Notes under the pieces: generated by a model
What the model was told of the DNA's origin: nothing
Seen by the model: only the letters and a program-made list of their open reading frames with translations
Database searches by the model: none
Assembly (NCBI RefSeq): GCF_029407905.1
Contig: NC_073625.1
Coordinates: 170,954,240-171,018,239, forward strand
Direction: 5' to 3'
Length of the DNA: 64,000 nucleotides
Origin: Bubalus kerabau
Taxonomy: Eukaryota; Chordata; Mammalia; Artiodactyla; Bovidae
Shown here: one piece after another, positions 33,301 through 43,348 of the stretch
Layout: each line of letters begins with the position of its first letter
Position numbering within the stretch: the first letter of the stretch is position 1
Translations under genes and position numbers: made by a program

Positions 33301-33385
33301 GCATATAACTGATTCACTTTGCTATACAGCAGAAATTAACACAACATTGTAAATCAACTATACTCAAAAAAAATTAATAAAAAAG

Positions 33386-33782
33386 AAAGAAAAACAGGAA
33401 AGGATAAAACCAAGGTTAGAATTCTTTCCACATTATCCTTCTGCCTCCCTTAGTAAAATTCTACTATAAAGACAAAAAAAAAAAGAAGAGTCCATGATTC
33501 ATGACTCAATGATGAGGGACCATCAAAAGGAAAAGTTAAATTGGAGAAACAACATCTCCCATCCATTGAACTGAAAATTCTCCTTTCCCATACTCAATAC
33601 AACAAGATTCACTAAATAAAAGAAGATAAGAGAGAGATGCTCCAAATTGCCAGATATTTTCCTTTGATAAGGGGTATTTTTAGATAAGTGGAAAAGGACA
33701 GGGATGTTTGGGGCATAGAAGTGGAGACCCTGAGGGCAGGGAGGTCAGGTTAGAAGAAAAAGGAAATGTCACCAGGACACCC

Positions 33783-33785
<3 letters not shown>
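33386..33785. other. Unique AT-rich DNA, no gene seen
   Basis: No recognised repeat; A-run at 33473-33484. Confidence 0.5.
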
Positions 33786-33818
<33 letters not shown>

Positions 33819-33828
33819 ACACACACAT
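33786..33828. repeat. (CA)n microsatellite
   Basis: About 20 CA units with one AT interruption at 33813. Confidence 0.95.
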
Positions 33829-33877
33829 GTTTTAAAGTACCTAGGACCCAGAGCAAAGTCCAAAATAACTGGTCTAG

Positions 33878-34035
33878 TGATTCCTGGGTTGGGAAGTTCC
33901 TCTAGAGAAGGGAATGGCAATCCACTCCAGTATTCTTGCCTGGAGAATCCCATGGACAGAGAAGTCTGGTGGGCTGTAGTCCGTGGGGTCGCAAAGAGTC
34001 AGACACGACTGAGCGACTAACACATACACACACTG
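33878..34035 (+). mobile_element. Bov-tA SINE, 5' truncated
   Basis: Begins inside the head (TGATTCCTGGGTTGGGAAG), then the Bov-A unit CCACTCCAGTATTCTTGCCT to GTCAGACACGACTGAGCGAC and a CACATACACACAC tail. It splits the sequence that has an inverted copy at 32862-32927, which fixes its exact limits. Confidence 0.9.
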
Positions 34036-34106
34036 TCTGCAGTAAAGAAAACTACCTATATCTACCAACTGTGGAATGCCAATTTTGGAGAGACTAAAGA
34101 TACCAG

Positions 34107-34421
34107 CAAGGAGATCAAACCAGTCAATTCTAAGGGAACCCTGAATACTCATTGGAATGACTGATGCTGAAGCTGAAGCTCCAATACTTTGGCCACCTGA
34201 TTCGAACAGCCGACTCACTGGAAAAGACCCTGACACTAGGAAAGATTGAAGGCAAAAGGAGAAGAGGGCAGCAAAGGATGAGATGGTTGGATGGCATCAC
34301 CAGTTCAATGGACATGAACTTGGATGCACTCCAGGAGATGGCGAGGGACTGGGAGGCCTGGCGGGCTACAGTCCCTGGGGTCACAAAGAGTCAGACACAA
34401 CTAAGCGACTGAACAACAACA
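34107..34421 (+). mobile_element. BovB LINE 3' end
   Basis: CAAGGAGATCAAACCAGTCA, AAGCTCCAATACTTTGGCCA, GGATGGCATCACCAGTTCAA, ending AACTAAGCGACTGAACAACAAC. 11-bp TSD AAAGATACCAG at 34096-34106 and 34422-34432. The 82-aa plus frame is a decayed BovB C-terminus. Confidence 0.95.
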
Positions 34422-34432
34422 AAAGATACCAG

Positions 34433-35420
34433 GTGGAAAGGGGAAGGAAAGTGTCCTGTTTTGTCCTATTTCCTCCCAAGCTGAGAGGCAGCAACAAAAA
34501 AATCAAGTGAAATGCATTTTAAAATTCCACATAGAGATCAATGGTATGGGCTAATGAGGCCAGGAAAATCAGCAAAGTCAGGACAGACTCCATGAGACAG
34601 AGAAACATTAATGTGACAGGTGGAGAGGGTAGAAAGTAGGAAAGCTGAGATAAAATAATAACCACTAAAGAAATCAAATTAGAGAGCAAAAGTTTCCCCC
34701 ACCTAAAGATAGGCTTAGACAATTACAGGAAATTACCTCAGCAGTTTTACTAAAACTTCGAGTAACTAATAGTATAAATCTTACAGAAATTGCCTCAGTG
34801 ATGAGAAAAAGTGAAGAAGCTCCCTGACTCATTTTGGAATGCCAATATAACCTAGAGGGCACAACTGGATAGTAAGAGTACAACAAAGAAAATTTATATC
34901 TGTTTCTCTTATGAGCACAGCTTCAAAATAGGAAGTAAATAATAGTACATCAAATTCAGTAGCTTCTGTTCAAAAATGAATGAGAAGGGTTATCTTACTG
35001 TTAAAGTTTCAGGTTTTTGTCAAAAGAAAGCAGCTATAATTTTAAAAAGAAATCAGAGGAGAAATTACAGTGTTTTTTTTTGTTTTTGTTTTTGTTTGCC
35101 AAACTGGCCCCAAACTCCATTTCATAATACCAAGATTCAAAGAATGCTTAAAGTGCATTTAAACAGGATTTTAAAGTATTGCCCAATGCTTCAATCACCA
35201 TGATCTTATCGCAGCCAACAGGAAGGAGAAAAAGGGAAAGGGGGGCATGACCTCCTCATTGAAAGACACTCCTCAAAGTCTCACAGAACACATTCACTTA
35301 CATATATTTTGCTGGAGTTTAATGAAATGTCCACCCTCAGCTGCAAATGCAGCAGGGACATGTGGCCTTTGTTCCAGGCAACCCCGTTCCCACTTAAGGG
35401 AGGAGATCTCCTCCTAAAAT
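34433..35420. other. Unique DNA, no gene seen
   Basis: About 1 kb without recognised repeats except a T-rich (GTTTTT)n tract at 35070-35097. Frames up to 75 aa lack features. Confidence 0.5.
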
Positions 35421-35424
35421 AGTT

Positions 35425-35633
35425 CTGTTTTTGAGTCACTCAGTTGTGTCCAATTCTTTGTGACCCCTATAGACTGTAGCCCGCCAGCCTCCTCTGTGCA
35501 TGGGATTTTCCAGGCAAGAATACTGGAGAGGGTTGTCATGCCCTCCTCCGGGGGATTTTCTCAACCCAGGGATCAAATCTGTGTTTCCTAAATTACAGGC
35601 AGATTCTTTACCGTAAGCCACCAGGACTTCCCT
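35425..35633 (-). mobile_element. Bov-tA SINE, full length
   Basis: Reversed Bov-A unit (GAGTCACTCAGTTGTGTCCA, CCAGGCAAGAATACTGGAGA), then reversed head CCACCAGGACTTCCC. Followed by a GATA-type repeat. Confidence 0.93.
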
Positions 35634-35639
35634 CCTAAT

Positions 35640-35668
35640 ATAGATGATAGATAGATAGATGGATAGGA
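35640..35668. repeat. (GATA)n short microsatellite
   Basis: ATAGATGATAGATAGATAGATGGATAG, about six imperfect units. Confidence 0.85.
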
Positions 35669-35948
35669 AGAACAGGAAAGCTAGGATTGGGAAGAGAGGG
35701 ACAAATGTAGAGCCCCTAGGCACATATCTCCACCTCTGGACTGACCCAGGTTGCAGTGAAGGCTTTCAACACACACAGGAACCACCATCGAGGCCCTTTC
35801 TGTTACTCTTCTCATTTCAGCAAGATCCCCACCTCAAGCCATCTAGTAACCCATAGTCACAAGAAAACACAGACACACGGTCCCCTGGACTTATGCGGAA
35901 GTGATTTATTAACTAACAGGATGAATAAAAATAAATAAAAACATACAT
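35669..35948. other. Unique flank, possibly more ENO2 retrocopy 3' UTR
   Basis: It adjoins the enolase 3' UTR once the SINE at 35949-36079 is removed (TSD-matched). Read on the minus strand it has AATAAA near 35910 but no poly(A) tract, so I cannot say where the retrocopy ends. Confidence 0.35.
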
Positions 35949-36079
35949 TTATTTGGAAAAAGAATTGGCAACCCACTCCAGTATTCTTGCCTGGCGAATC
36001 CCACGGACAGAGGAGCTTGGGAGTCCACAGGGTCGCAAGAGTTGGATACGACTTAGCGACTAAACCACCACCACCAAAC
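35949..36079 (+). mobile_element. Monomeric Bov-A insertion without tRNA head
   Basis: Starts in the GGAAAAAGAATTGGCAACCC segment, ends GGATACGACTTAGCGACTAAAC plus CCACCACCACC. TSD ACATACAT at 35941-35948 and 36080-36087. It lies in the 3' UTR side of the enolase retrocopy. Confidence 0.88.
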
Positions 36080-36087
36080 ACATACAT

Positions 36088-37351
36088 AATCTTCGGCCAG
36101 GCTGATGCACACAGTCAGCACCTGCCTTCATTCTGCACTGTAAAGGTCCTGCATTCCATGCCACCTGGAGCCCAGAGAGCGGAGAGTGGAGGCAGTAGTG
36201 GTTGAAGCAGCCCATGAGCAGTGCAACAGGGCAGCCTGGGTGTCTGGAATGAAATTGCAAGCAGGATTGAAAGGAAGAAGTTCCAGGAGGATGAGCCAGG
36301 GGTTCCAAGTCTCCGACCAGGTAGAAGGATCACAGTATGCTGGGACATTACGTCCTGGAAACCAAGCTTCAGGCCCCAGCTCTTCTATGATTCTCATTCA
36401 TGAGCAGATTGTACTTAGCCAGGTGCACCAGGCACCAGTATTGATCTGGCCTGTGAACAGTTCCCCCACCATATTGGCAATGAACGTGTCTTCAGTCTCT
36501 CCCAAACGGTGACTCATCATGACCCTCAGCCATTCTCCTGGGCTTGCACACTTGGATGGCTTTGGTGATCAAACTGATCTGCCTAAACTTCAGCCTCAAG
36601 AGAGACAACAAGATAGGCCCTAACAAAGTCCTGGTCCCCAGTGATGTATCAGTAAGACTTAAAGTCTCAAAGTCATATCTACTACCATGATAAAACTCTG
36701 AGGTGGCAATATTCATGCTGATGACAATCTTTTTGGTATAGCCAGCCTTGTCATTGGCTGCATTTACCAGCTCCAGGGCTTTGCTTGGAAGCTTCTGATC
36801 TCCAGAATTCAGGGGGCAAAGCCATGTTCATCTCCCACATTGGTGGCATCTTTGCCATACTATTCCTAGATGAGTGTGTGATAGACCTCCACCTTGAGTT
36901 GCATGACATCCTGAAAGCTCTCAGCACCCATGGGGAGGATCTAAACTCCTGTGTGGTCAGCTTGTTCCCAGCATGAGAGCCACCACTGATCATGTTGAAG
37001 GCACAGGCAGGAAAAGATCTGAGTTCTTGGCCAGCTGAGCAATGTGGTGGTGAAGGGGCAATTCCTGTTCAGCTGCCCCTGCTTTACACATGGCCAAGGG
37101 CACATCCAAGATGGCTTTGCCCACAAACTTGGCCTTGTCCTCAATCTCATCCAAGTTCAACATCAGGTTGTCCAGCTTCTTGAGTTCCATCACAGAGGGA
37201 CGCAAGCTGAGGAGGGTGCAGATGATGGCAATGTTGACGTGGTCCATTGCCTTCAGAACACCATTGCTTTGCAGTTTGTCCCTATCCCTTAGATCCAGGG
37301 CCTCAGAGGTAACAGTGGAGGCTCCATTGGGTACTGCTGCCTGGAAAAGAC
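36088..37351 (-). pseudogene. ENO2: Enolase retrocopy, closest to gamma-enolase (ENO2), decayed
   Basis: Enolase makes phosphoenolpyruvate from 2-phosphoglycerate in glycolysis; gamma-enolase is the neuronal form. Reading leftwards from 37351, the copy has AAVP.GAST (substrate-loop region), KLDNLML.LD, AILDVPLAMCKAGAAEQELP, HIAQLAKNSDL, then GGSHAGNKL (37000-36965), SEFYHGSRYDF (36700), a jump to AIQVCKP, and the C-terminus MRIIEELGPEAWFPGRN (36397-36345) plus a 3' UTR. NLML, AAEQELP and HIAQLA.NSDL point to ENO2 rather than ENO1. Exons are joined without introns. Defects: no first ~32 codons, frameshifts after QEF and elsewhere, many stops, a deletion of about 65-70 codons (the loop with DPFDQDDW and the Asp/Lys catalytic region), and an S-to-N change in GAS. 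It cannot encode an enzyme. The symbol marks the parent, not a functional locus. Confidence 0.9.
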
Positions 37352-37700
37352 CTGAGAGGGGAACGTGGAATGAGGAGGAAGACGGAGGACACTACAGTGA
37401 CCAGAGCCTCCTTCAGCCTTCTAGCTCTGCACTCCTGTAGCCACATCCAGCCTTCTCCACATACTCTCCTTAATACCCACCCCTCCCCCACACACACACG
37501 GAGGCAGATGCACAAGCAGTGGCCTCCTCATCTGCCCAGTTGGAGCCCCACATGCACAAACAGGAACCCGAAGAAATGAGCTATGCAGGCAGCACACACA
37601 GTCCACACACACAGCACACACAGGGGGAAGAGGCAGGATGCATCTCCAAAAACCTGCTATTGTTTAGGGAAAGTTGAAGATGCATTTCAAACCATCAGTC
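37352..37700. other. Intron-like sequence at the 5' edge of the ENO2 retrocopy
   Basis: Read on the minus strand, the sequence just before the first exonic base is a pyrimidine-rich tract ending in CTCTCAG, exactly at the position where vertebrate enolase genes have the intron before the GLFRAAVP exon. The tract (minus strand TCCTCCGTCTTCCTCCTCATT, then CCACGTTCCCCTCTCAG) looks like a real 3' splice site. The block up to about 37640 is GC-richer than its flank and contains CACACA-rich short repeats at 37490-37500 and 37597-37622. Whether it is parental intron 2 cannot be proven here. Confidence 0.45.
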
Positions 37701-37759
37701 CCATTCTTGGAACTAGAGAAACTCCCCTGCTTATGAACAAGAAACATAAGGAAGGAGAA

Positions 37760-38240
37760 CCACACTAGCATTGTTTGTCATTGTGAAAATTAGAAACAAC
37801 CTCATACGTGTCAAGGAGAATGGATTCTTTACACGAGGTATATTCAATAGTCATTCAATATCATATTACATAATGCTAAAATGAATGATCTCTAGATCAT
37901 GTGTAAGGCAATATGTATCAAAACAGATACATCTCAGAAATGTAATGTAAAATCTGGTAGTATCTACACAAGCTTTGAAAATATAACACTTTAATGATTA
38001 CCTAGGAGTCTGTTGAGGGGTGGGGAAGAGTATGTACATGTATATAAATGGAATAAAGTGTGAAAATGTACTTGAGAATGATAAATACAAGATTCATGAT
38101 GGAGGTAACTTCTTAAAAATGAAGAAGGGAAATGGGATCTGGGAGTGTTACAAGAAGTACTTCAACTATATTAATGGGTACCCAGGGGTCTTTTTTGCTA
38201 CTGTACTTGTCTGCTATCATTTAAATATGTCAGAATTACA
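37760..38240 (+). mobile_element. Old L1M ORF2 end/3' UTR, diverged
   Basis: GAAAATTAGAAACAACCTCA, then CATATTACATAATGCTAAAAT and GGCAATATGTATCAAAACAG follow the L1M ORF2 C-terminal order; the later part (to ~38240) fits an L1M 3' UTR weakly. Confidence 0.5.
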
Positions 38241-38690
38241 TATATTAAGAATTTACTGCAGCTGAATTTACTAGTAACCTGTAATTTTAAAGCTGCCTCT
38301 CTCACAAAAAGGCCAATACAATATTTGTTTCAAAAACATAATTTTTTGGATAGAGTATTATACATGTAAAGAGGTTTCCTGACTTATGAAACAGCTTCCT
38401 TTTAACAAACTCCAAAGAATATCCTTAAATTTCATTATGTAGCAATTCTGTTTAACCCCACCTACTTGCAAATTCTTGGGAAATACTTCCGTTGATATGA
38501 ATTTAAAGATTTGTCAGTCGATAGTAATATGTAAATTATTAAAGGAAGAGTTAAATACTTACCCAAATTGTTCAGACAACTGGAAGAAAAAAATATGGTT
38601 AGTTCTTTTAACAAAAGTTTACCAAAATGTAATCATTTCAACTGTGCACACATTAACTGCTCTAACTGGCATGTTTATGTAATAACAGTT
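38241..38690. other. AT-rich DNA, no gene seen
   Basis: A 68-aa plus frame (38476-38682) has no recognisable domain. Confidence 0.5.
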
Positions 38691-38896
38691 TGCTAATATA
38701 GTATTATTCCCAGGGGATGTGTTCCAAAAGCACCAGTGGATGCCTGAAACCACAGATAGTACCAAACTGTAAAAATACTGCTTTTTCTATATATACATCC
38801 CTTTGTTAAATTTACTGTTTAGGCACAGAAAGAAATTAACAATACTAACTAATAATAAAACAAAATAATTATATACTGTAATAAAGTTATGTGAAT

Positions 38897-39109
38897 GTGC
38901 TCCGTCACTCAGTCAGGTCTGACTCTTTGCAACCCCATGGACTGTAGCCCACCAGGCTCTCTGTCCATGGAATTCTCCAGGCAAGAAAAATGGAATGGGT
39001 AGCCATCCCTTCTTCAGGGGATCTTCCCAACATAGGGATCCAGCCTGTGTCCCCTGCGTCTCCTGCATTAGTAGGCAGGTACTTTACCACTGAGCCACTT
39101 GGGAGCCAA
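38897..39109 (-). mobile_element. Bov-tA SINE nested in the Tigger element
   Basis: Reversed Bov-A and head (CCACTGAGCCACTTGGGAGCC). 14-bp TSD AAAGTTATGTGAAT at 38883-38896 and 39110-39123. Confidence 0.96.
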
Positions 39110-39189
39110 AAAGTTATGTGAATCCCACTTCTCCCTCCAAATATCCTGTCCAAATTTAATGTCTTTTCCATCTTCACTAAGCACTTATC

Positions 39190-39438
39190 ACACACGCCTG
39201 TGCCATAACTTCTGCAGTTTAAAGCACAACAGCAAAACTAGCACAAATTTCTTTTTCCTCCTTTCCACAATTTCATGGAGAATTGTTCTTACCATAGATT
39301 TCAGCAATCTCAGCATATGATTTTTTTTCTTTCCTTATTAGCTCAGAAACTTTTGCCTTTTCACTTGAAGAAATCACTTTACAGCTCCCCTTTGGCAAAT
39401 CTGATACCAGCATCACTACTCTTGTGCTTGGGGGCCAT
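39190..39438 (-). pseudogene. Tigger transposase N-terminal remnant
   Basis: Tigger transposases are pogo-type DD(E/D) enzymes with an N-terminal CENP-B-like DNA-binding domain. The minus frame starts at ATG 39438 and reads MAPKHKSSDAG, the expected start, but reaches a stop after 19 codons. Further on, phrases like SEK(A)K, LIRKEKKSYAEIAEIYGKN and ASFAV persist across frame changes to about 39190. The catalytic domain is absent. Confidence 0.75.
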
Positions 39439-39899
39439 AATTATCAATAAAGGAAGGGTTATTTGAACATCAGCACTGAGAAACTGCAACAGTTGACCTG
39501 ATAACCCAGACTGCCTCTAAGTGACTGACTGATGGGAAGCATTGAACAAAGGGATGGAGCAGGTGGGATGGAGTGGGCTGGCGCAAGATTTCATCATGCT
39601 AGAAAAAAATGGGTACCATTTAAAACTTACAAATTGTTTACTTTGGGAATTTGTCATTTAGTATTTTCAAACTGTGATTGACAAGGGTTAACTGGAACCA
39701 TAGAAAGTGAAACTGAGGATATGAGGAATATCTCTGTAACTCCAGTTAAATTCTACAGAGATTGCTACTTTCAACTTTACAATATTTGAGTAAAGGAAGA
39801 CTCAATAAAATTTATCTCCTCCCCTCCTCATTTCTTGTGTGGACGTTAAGTTTTAATCTGTGCATGTACTAAGTTTTATGAAAATTATCAAACAAGGCA

Positions 39900-40115
39900 T
39901 CTTAGCCAGTGGAAAAACCCCAGACTGAGGAGTGAGTAAGACTTGGATTTCATTCCAAGCCCTGCCACTCTCTAAATGTTTGACCTAACTTGAGAAGTTT
40001 CTCTATACTGAGTTTCAGCTTCCTTGTCTATTGAATTAAGATAACAATATCTTCCTTATAAAGTGAAGGATCAATGCATACACTCATGTGTAAAATGTAA
40101 ACAATAGTCATACAA
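39900..40115 (+). mobile_element. MIR SINE fragment
   Basis: GACTTGGATTTCATTCCAAG, CCCTGCCACTCTCTAAATG, GAGTTTCAGCTTCCTTGTCTATT and GATAACAATATCTTCCTTATA follow the MIR order. Confidence 0.78.
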
Positions 40116-40168
40116 CACATACCAGCAAAGTGGATTTTTAATCTAGAATATGCATTAATTATATTTTA

Positions 40169-40388
40169 TGGGCTTCCCTTGTAGCTCAGTTAGTAGAGTC
40201 TGCCTGGAATGCAGGAGACCCGGGTTCGATTCCTGGGTCAGGAAGATCCCCTAGAGAAGGAAATGGCAACCCACCCCAGTATTCTTGCCTGGAGAATCCC
40301 ATAGACAGAGGAGCCTGGCAGGCAGTCTATGGGACTGACAGTCTATGGGTTTGCAAGAGTCGGACACTACTAGGCACACACAGCAGCA
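40169..40388 (+). mobile_element. Bov-tA SINE with a short internal duplication
   Basis: Head GGGCTTCCCTTGTAGCTCAG and GGGTTCGATTCCTGGGTCAG, Bov-A unit to GTCGGACACTACTAGGCAC. CAGTCTATGGGACTGACAG contains a local tandem repeat of CAGTCTATGGG (40324-40350). Confidence 0.93.
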
Positions 40389-40399
40389 ATTATAGAAAT

Positions 40400-40962
40400 A
40401 TGTACATTTTATTTTTATTTTTAATTGAAGTATAATTGATTTACAATGTTTAAGATATACAGCAAAGTGATTCAGTTATACTTGAGACTCAGCTGGTAAA
40501 GAATCTGCCTGCAGTGTGGGAGACCTGGGTTCGATCCCTGGGTTGGGAAGATCCCCTGGAAAAGGGAAATGCTCCCCACTCCAGTATTCCGGCCTGAAGA
40601 GTTCCATGGACTGCTTAGTCAATGGGGTCACAAAGAGTCAGACATGACTGAGTGACTTTCACTTTCACTTTCGTGTATATATAATATATATTCTTTTTCA
40701 GATTCTTTTCCATTATAGGTTATTACAAGATATTAAATATAGTTCCCTGTGCTATACAGTAGACCTTTATTGTTTATCTATTTTATACCTAGCAGTGTGG
40801 GTATCCGTTATCAAGCTCCTAACTTATCCTCCCCACCTTCCCTCTTTGTTAACTGTAACTTTGTTTCCTATGTCTGTGAGTCTATTTCTGTTTTTAAATA
40901 AGCTCATTTGTATCATTTTTTTTCAGGTTCCATGGGAAATATGTAAAATTTAAAAGTACATT
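40400..40962 (-). mobile_element. Artiodactyl L1 3' end, host of a Bov-tA
   Basis: Reversed L1: TATAATTGATTTACAATGTTT, AGCAAAGTGATTCAGTTATAC, then after the SINE TTCCCTGTGCTATACAGTAG, TATGTCTGTGAGTCTATTTC. About 375 bp of L1 remain. Confidence 0.88.
40484..40672 (+). mobile_element. Bov-tA SINE nested in L1
   Basis: Starts within the head at GACTCAGCTGGTAAAGAATC, then GGGTTCGATCCCTGGGTTGG and the Bov-A unit to TGAGTGACTTTCACTTTC. 5' truncated by about 12 bp. Confidence 0.92.
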
Positions 40963-41635
40963 ATTATTAGTCTACTGTAAGGTAAGTAATTATAGCTTAC
41001 CCCTCCCACAAAGATAATTGATTTAATAGATAAATTTCTTAGGGTCTTATTGTTCTGCTATGCTGTCCTAGAAGCAAATGGTACAGAGGTGGAAAGTGAT
41101 TCAGAAAAAAAAGGTCCAACTTTTAATTACTGAATTCTCTAGCAAGAATAGCCTGTTACTCCGACCAACACTACTGGACACCAATGAAACCCTTTCCTTT
41201 TTAAAGAATTATGGCACGTGATTGACTCCTTGCTTTTCAACTCTGAAAGATCATTCTGGAGATTTATTAGTGGCTGCTTGAGTTGACACAAGTACAAACA
41301 AGTAAGCTGTAAAACTGTTTAGGAAAAATATGACAAAATATCCAATGTATTTATTCTACAAATACTATGGGCAAGGCTCAGTGTCAGTGTCTGCACTGCT
41401 GGAGAGCTATAACAATGAAGCAAATATGAATATTCCCTTAAAACTTTAGATGATAGGAAAATGAAGACCATTTAGGTATTGCCATTTTTAAAGGCATACT
41501 TACAAATTTAGAAATATTTAAAAAGCAGGAGAAAGCAACTGGAAGAAAAATGCATTTTAAAAGATGGAGATAAATCAAAGGCATCGATTTGTTAAAGAGC
41601 CAAAGATAAAATGTTCCAGGAGTTCAGAATAAGGA
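40963..41635. other. Unique DNA; possible L2 trace
   Basis: 41345-41430 (CAAATACTATGGGCAAGGCT ... GCTATAACAATGAAGCAAA) resembles the L2 'tgtgccaggcactgtgctag...gatacagcaatgaa' phrase. No gene. Confidence 0.4.
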
Positions 41636-41960
41636 GTATTACTTCCAGCAGAGTTGAGAACAGAGAAAGGAGGTATCATGGAAAATGTCACCAGGAAGAT
41701 GGAATTGGAGACAGGAGAGGCAGAATTTGGACTTCAAACACAAGGTAAGCCATGACCTGCAAAAAGAAGCAAGTAGCACTGGGAGGTGAACAGAGCATCA
41801 GGGACATGGAGAGGTCATGTGTAAGAAGGATATTGAATCAGGCTTGCTGGCACAGAGGATAAATCAAGAGAATCTGTCAGAAATGGGGTCAGAGAGGTAA
41901 ACTGAGGATGGATTTGGAGGTCCTCCAGTGCTACACAGAAGGGTCTTATTTTATATCACA
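41636..41960 (+). mobile_element. Probable ancient mammalian repeat, family not named
   Basis: GAATTTGGACTTCAAACACAAG, AATGGGGTCAGAGAGGTAAA and CAGAAGGGTCTTATTTTAT belong to the same style of old repeat seen at 51640-52830 ('agagaggt...ccttgtaggcc...gactttattct'). Recognised by phrase only. Confidence 0.4.
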
Positions 41961-42510
41961 TACACAACTAACAGAAAGAGGATAATGCAAAGCAAAAATG
42001 GACAGGTGTGTTCTTTTACTGTGTCAGCACTAAATGCAAATATCAGAATCATCTTTGATTTCAATGTCACAAAGAAGCAAAACTTTTCCATGCATTTTGA
42101 AAAATCATTACAACAAAGGACAGGTGACTTAGCCTGCTTGAAATGTGATCAGGATAAAGAATTTTGCATTTTATTTTAACTTTTTATTTAGTTTTTTAAG
42201 CTTCTTAAACACATATTTTTATGCTTTTAATCCAGGGTGGAAAAGTTTTCCAGTATCTTTCTCCATGAAAATGATAAGATTTTCATACCTGATGTCTATC
42301 TGTAAAGAACACAATGTATTCAAAACTTCACTTAGCTTGGAGTGGGAAGGTTTAAGTACTGGGCTGTATCAATATTGAAAAGCTTTCAGTTGCAAGTGAT
42401 AGAAAACTTCAATAAAACTAGCATAAAAAAGTAAATAAGGGGCCAGAAATGGACCAACCACCTCCACCCCGACCCTCTGCAGGTCTGTGGGTTTAAGAGG
42501 TGCAGAAAAC

Positions 42511-42553
42511 AGCAAGGATAAACCCAGGAGTTTATCCTGGGTTTATCCTTGCT
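42511..42553. repeat. Perfect 19-bp inverted repeat with 5-nt loop (hairpin)
   Basis: AGCAAGGATAAACCCAGGA at 42511-42529 and its exact reverse complement TCCTGGGTTTATCCTTGCT at 42535-42553, separated by GTTTA. The helix can continue past a one- or two-base bulge (AAAC at 42507-42510 with GTTT at 42556-42559). I do not recognise it as part of any repeat. Confidence 0.95.
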
Positions 42554-42584
42554 AGGTTTTTGGCGTCCAAAAAGAAACAAGCAG

Positions 42585-42607
42585 TAAAAAAAAAAAAAAA
42601 AAAAAAC
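42585..42607. repeat. Poly(A) run
   Basis: About 20 A residues; may be the remnant of a retroposon tail, but no element is recognised upstream. Confidence 0.8.
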
Positions 42608-43235
42608 AAAAACTGACTGTGGAAAATGCCAACCAGGAGAATGAAATAAAGGGTGAAAAAGAGCAAGATGCTAATAAAGAGCCCTTTATCCATCCGTTTG
42701 TAAGCTGGTGGCTATTGCATACCTGGAGGAAATCATAGGCGTTCCCTGTTAAGCAGCGCATCCTACAGTACAGATGCATGACTCAGAGGCTTGGAGAGCC
42801 ACAGGCAAGAATGAGAAAGAATTTGGAAAGGACTGGGGAGAAGGTGAGATGGCTGAAGGAAAAGCAGTTGAGTCATAGTTTGTGGGCAGTTAGCACCGAT
42901 CCCACCCCCACCACACCCCCCAAACCCCACCCACCACATGTCACCATGACCATCTTAATTAGTTTTGCCACATGGCTTAAATACTGATGTTTTTCCTGAG
43001 GTTAATAGGGAGACACATCTGCTTCCTAAATATACATATCTGTGATGTGCTTTTCTTGTAAGACTTTGGAGTTACTTGTTTCTTGTAGGTCTCCTATTAC
43101 CAACTTCTAATTGACTGTTGTGTTGTTGACCCAACCTGTAAGTTTCTGTTAGCAGGAGAGCTTTACCTATTGCATGGAGAGATCTTCATTGTATATTGCG
43201 AAGTCAATAAAGCAGTTTAATAAAGTAAATAAATA
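42608..43235. other. Unique DNA, no gene seen
   Basis: Contains a C-rich tract (42900-42945: CCCACCCCCACCACACCCCCC). A 69-aa plus frame spans it and is compositionally biased. Confidence 0.5.
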
Positions 43236-43307
43236 AGACCAACAAGGAGCTACTGTATAACACAGGGAACTATATTCAGTATTTTGCAATAACCTATAAT
43301 GGAAAAT

Positions 43308-43348
<41 letters not shown>

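Larger units (their letters stand above)
29448..33385 (+). mobile_element. Artiodactyl L1 3' end, host of BovB and Bov-tA
   Basis: Sense pieces in order: ACTAAAAATAGAGCTACCAC, ATGCATGCACCCCAATGTTC (then the BovB), TTTACAACAGCC, ATGTCACTTGCAGCAACATGG, GACAAATATCATATAATATT, then AACTAATAAGGACCT (then the Bov-tA), ACCTACCGTATAGCACATAG, (GT)n(AT)n, and the 3' end GCATATAACTGATTCACTTT, ACAACATTGTAAATCAACTA. About 780 bp of L1 remain. A foreign 66-bp inverted segment sits inside at 32862-32927. Confidence 0.9.
38695..39735 (-). mobile_element. Tigger-like (TcMar) DNA transposon, internally deleted
   Basis: The left end has CCCAGGGGATGTGTTCC, CCAGTGGATGCCTGAAACCA and CAGATAGTACCAAACTGTAA; the right end has GACAAGGGTTAACTGGAACC, AGAAAGTGAAACTGAGGATA and ATGAGGAATATCTCTGTAA. 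These match a Tigger2-like consensus, with related inverted ends. The middle keeps only the transposase N-terminus on the minus strand. A Bov-tA interrupts it. This is an old element shared by many placentals. Confidence 0.8.

Noticed and set aside
36186..36512. 108-aa plus frame and others at 36.1-37.4 kb
   Set aside because: Antisense to the ENO2 retrocopy and its 3' UTR.
42900..42945. C-rich tract as a possible G-quadruplex promoter element
   Set aside because: Runs are irregular and interrupted by A; no nearby gene or start signal.
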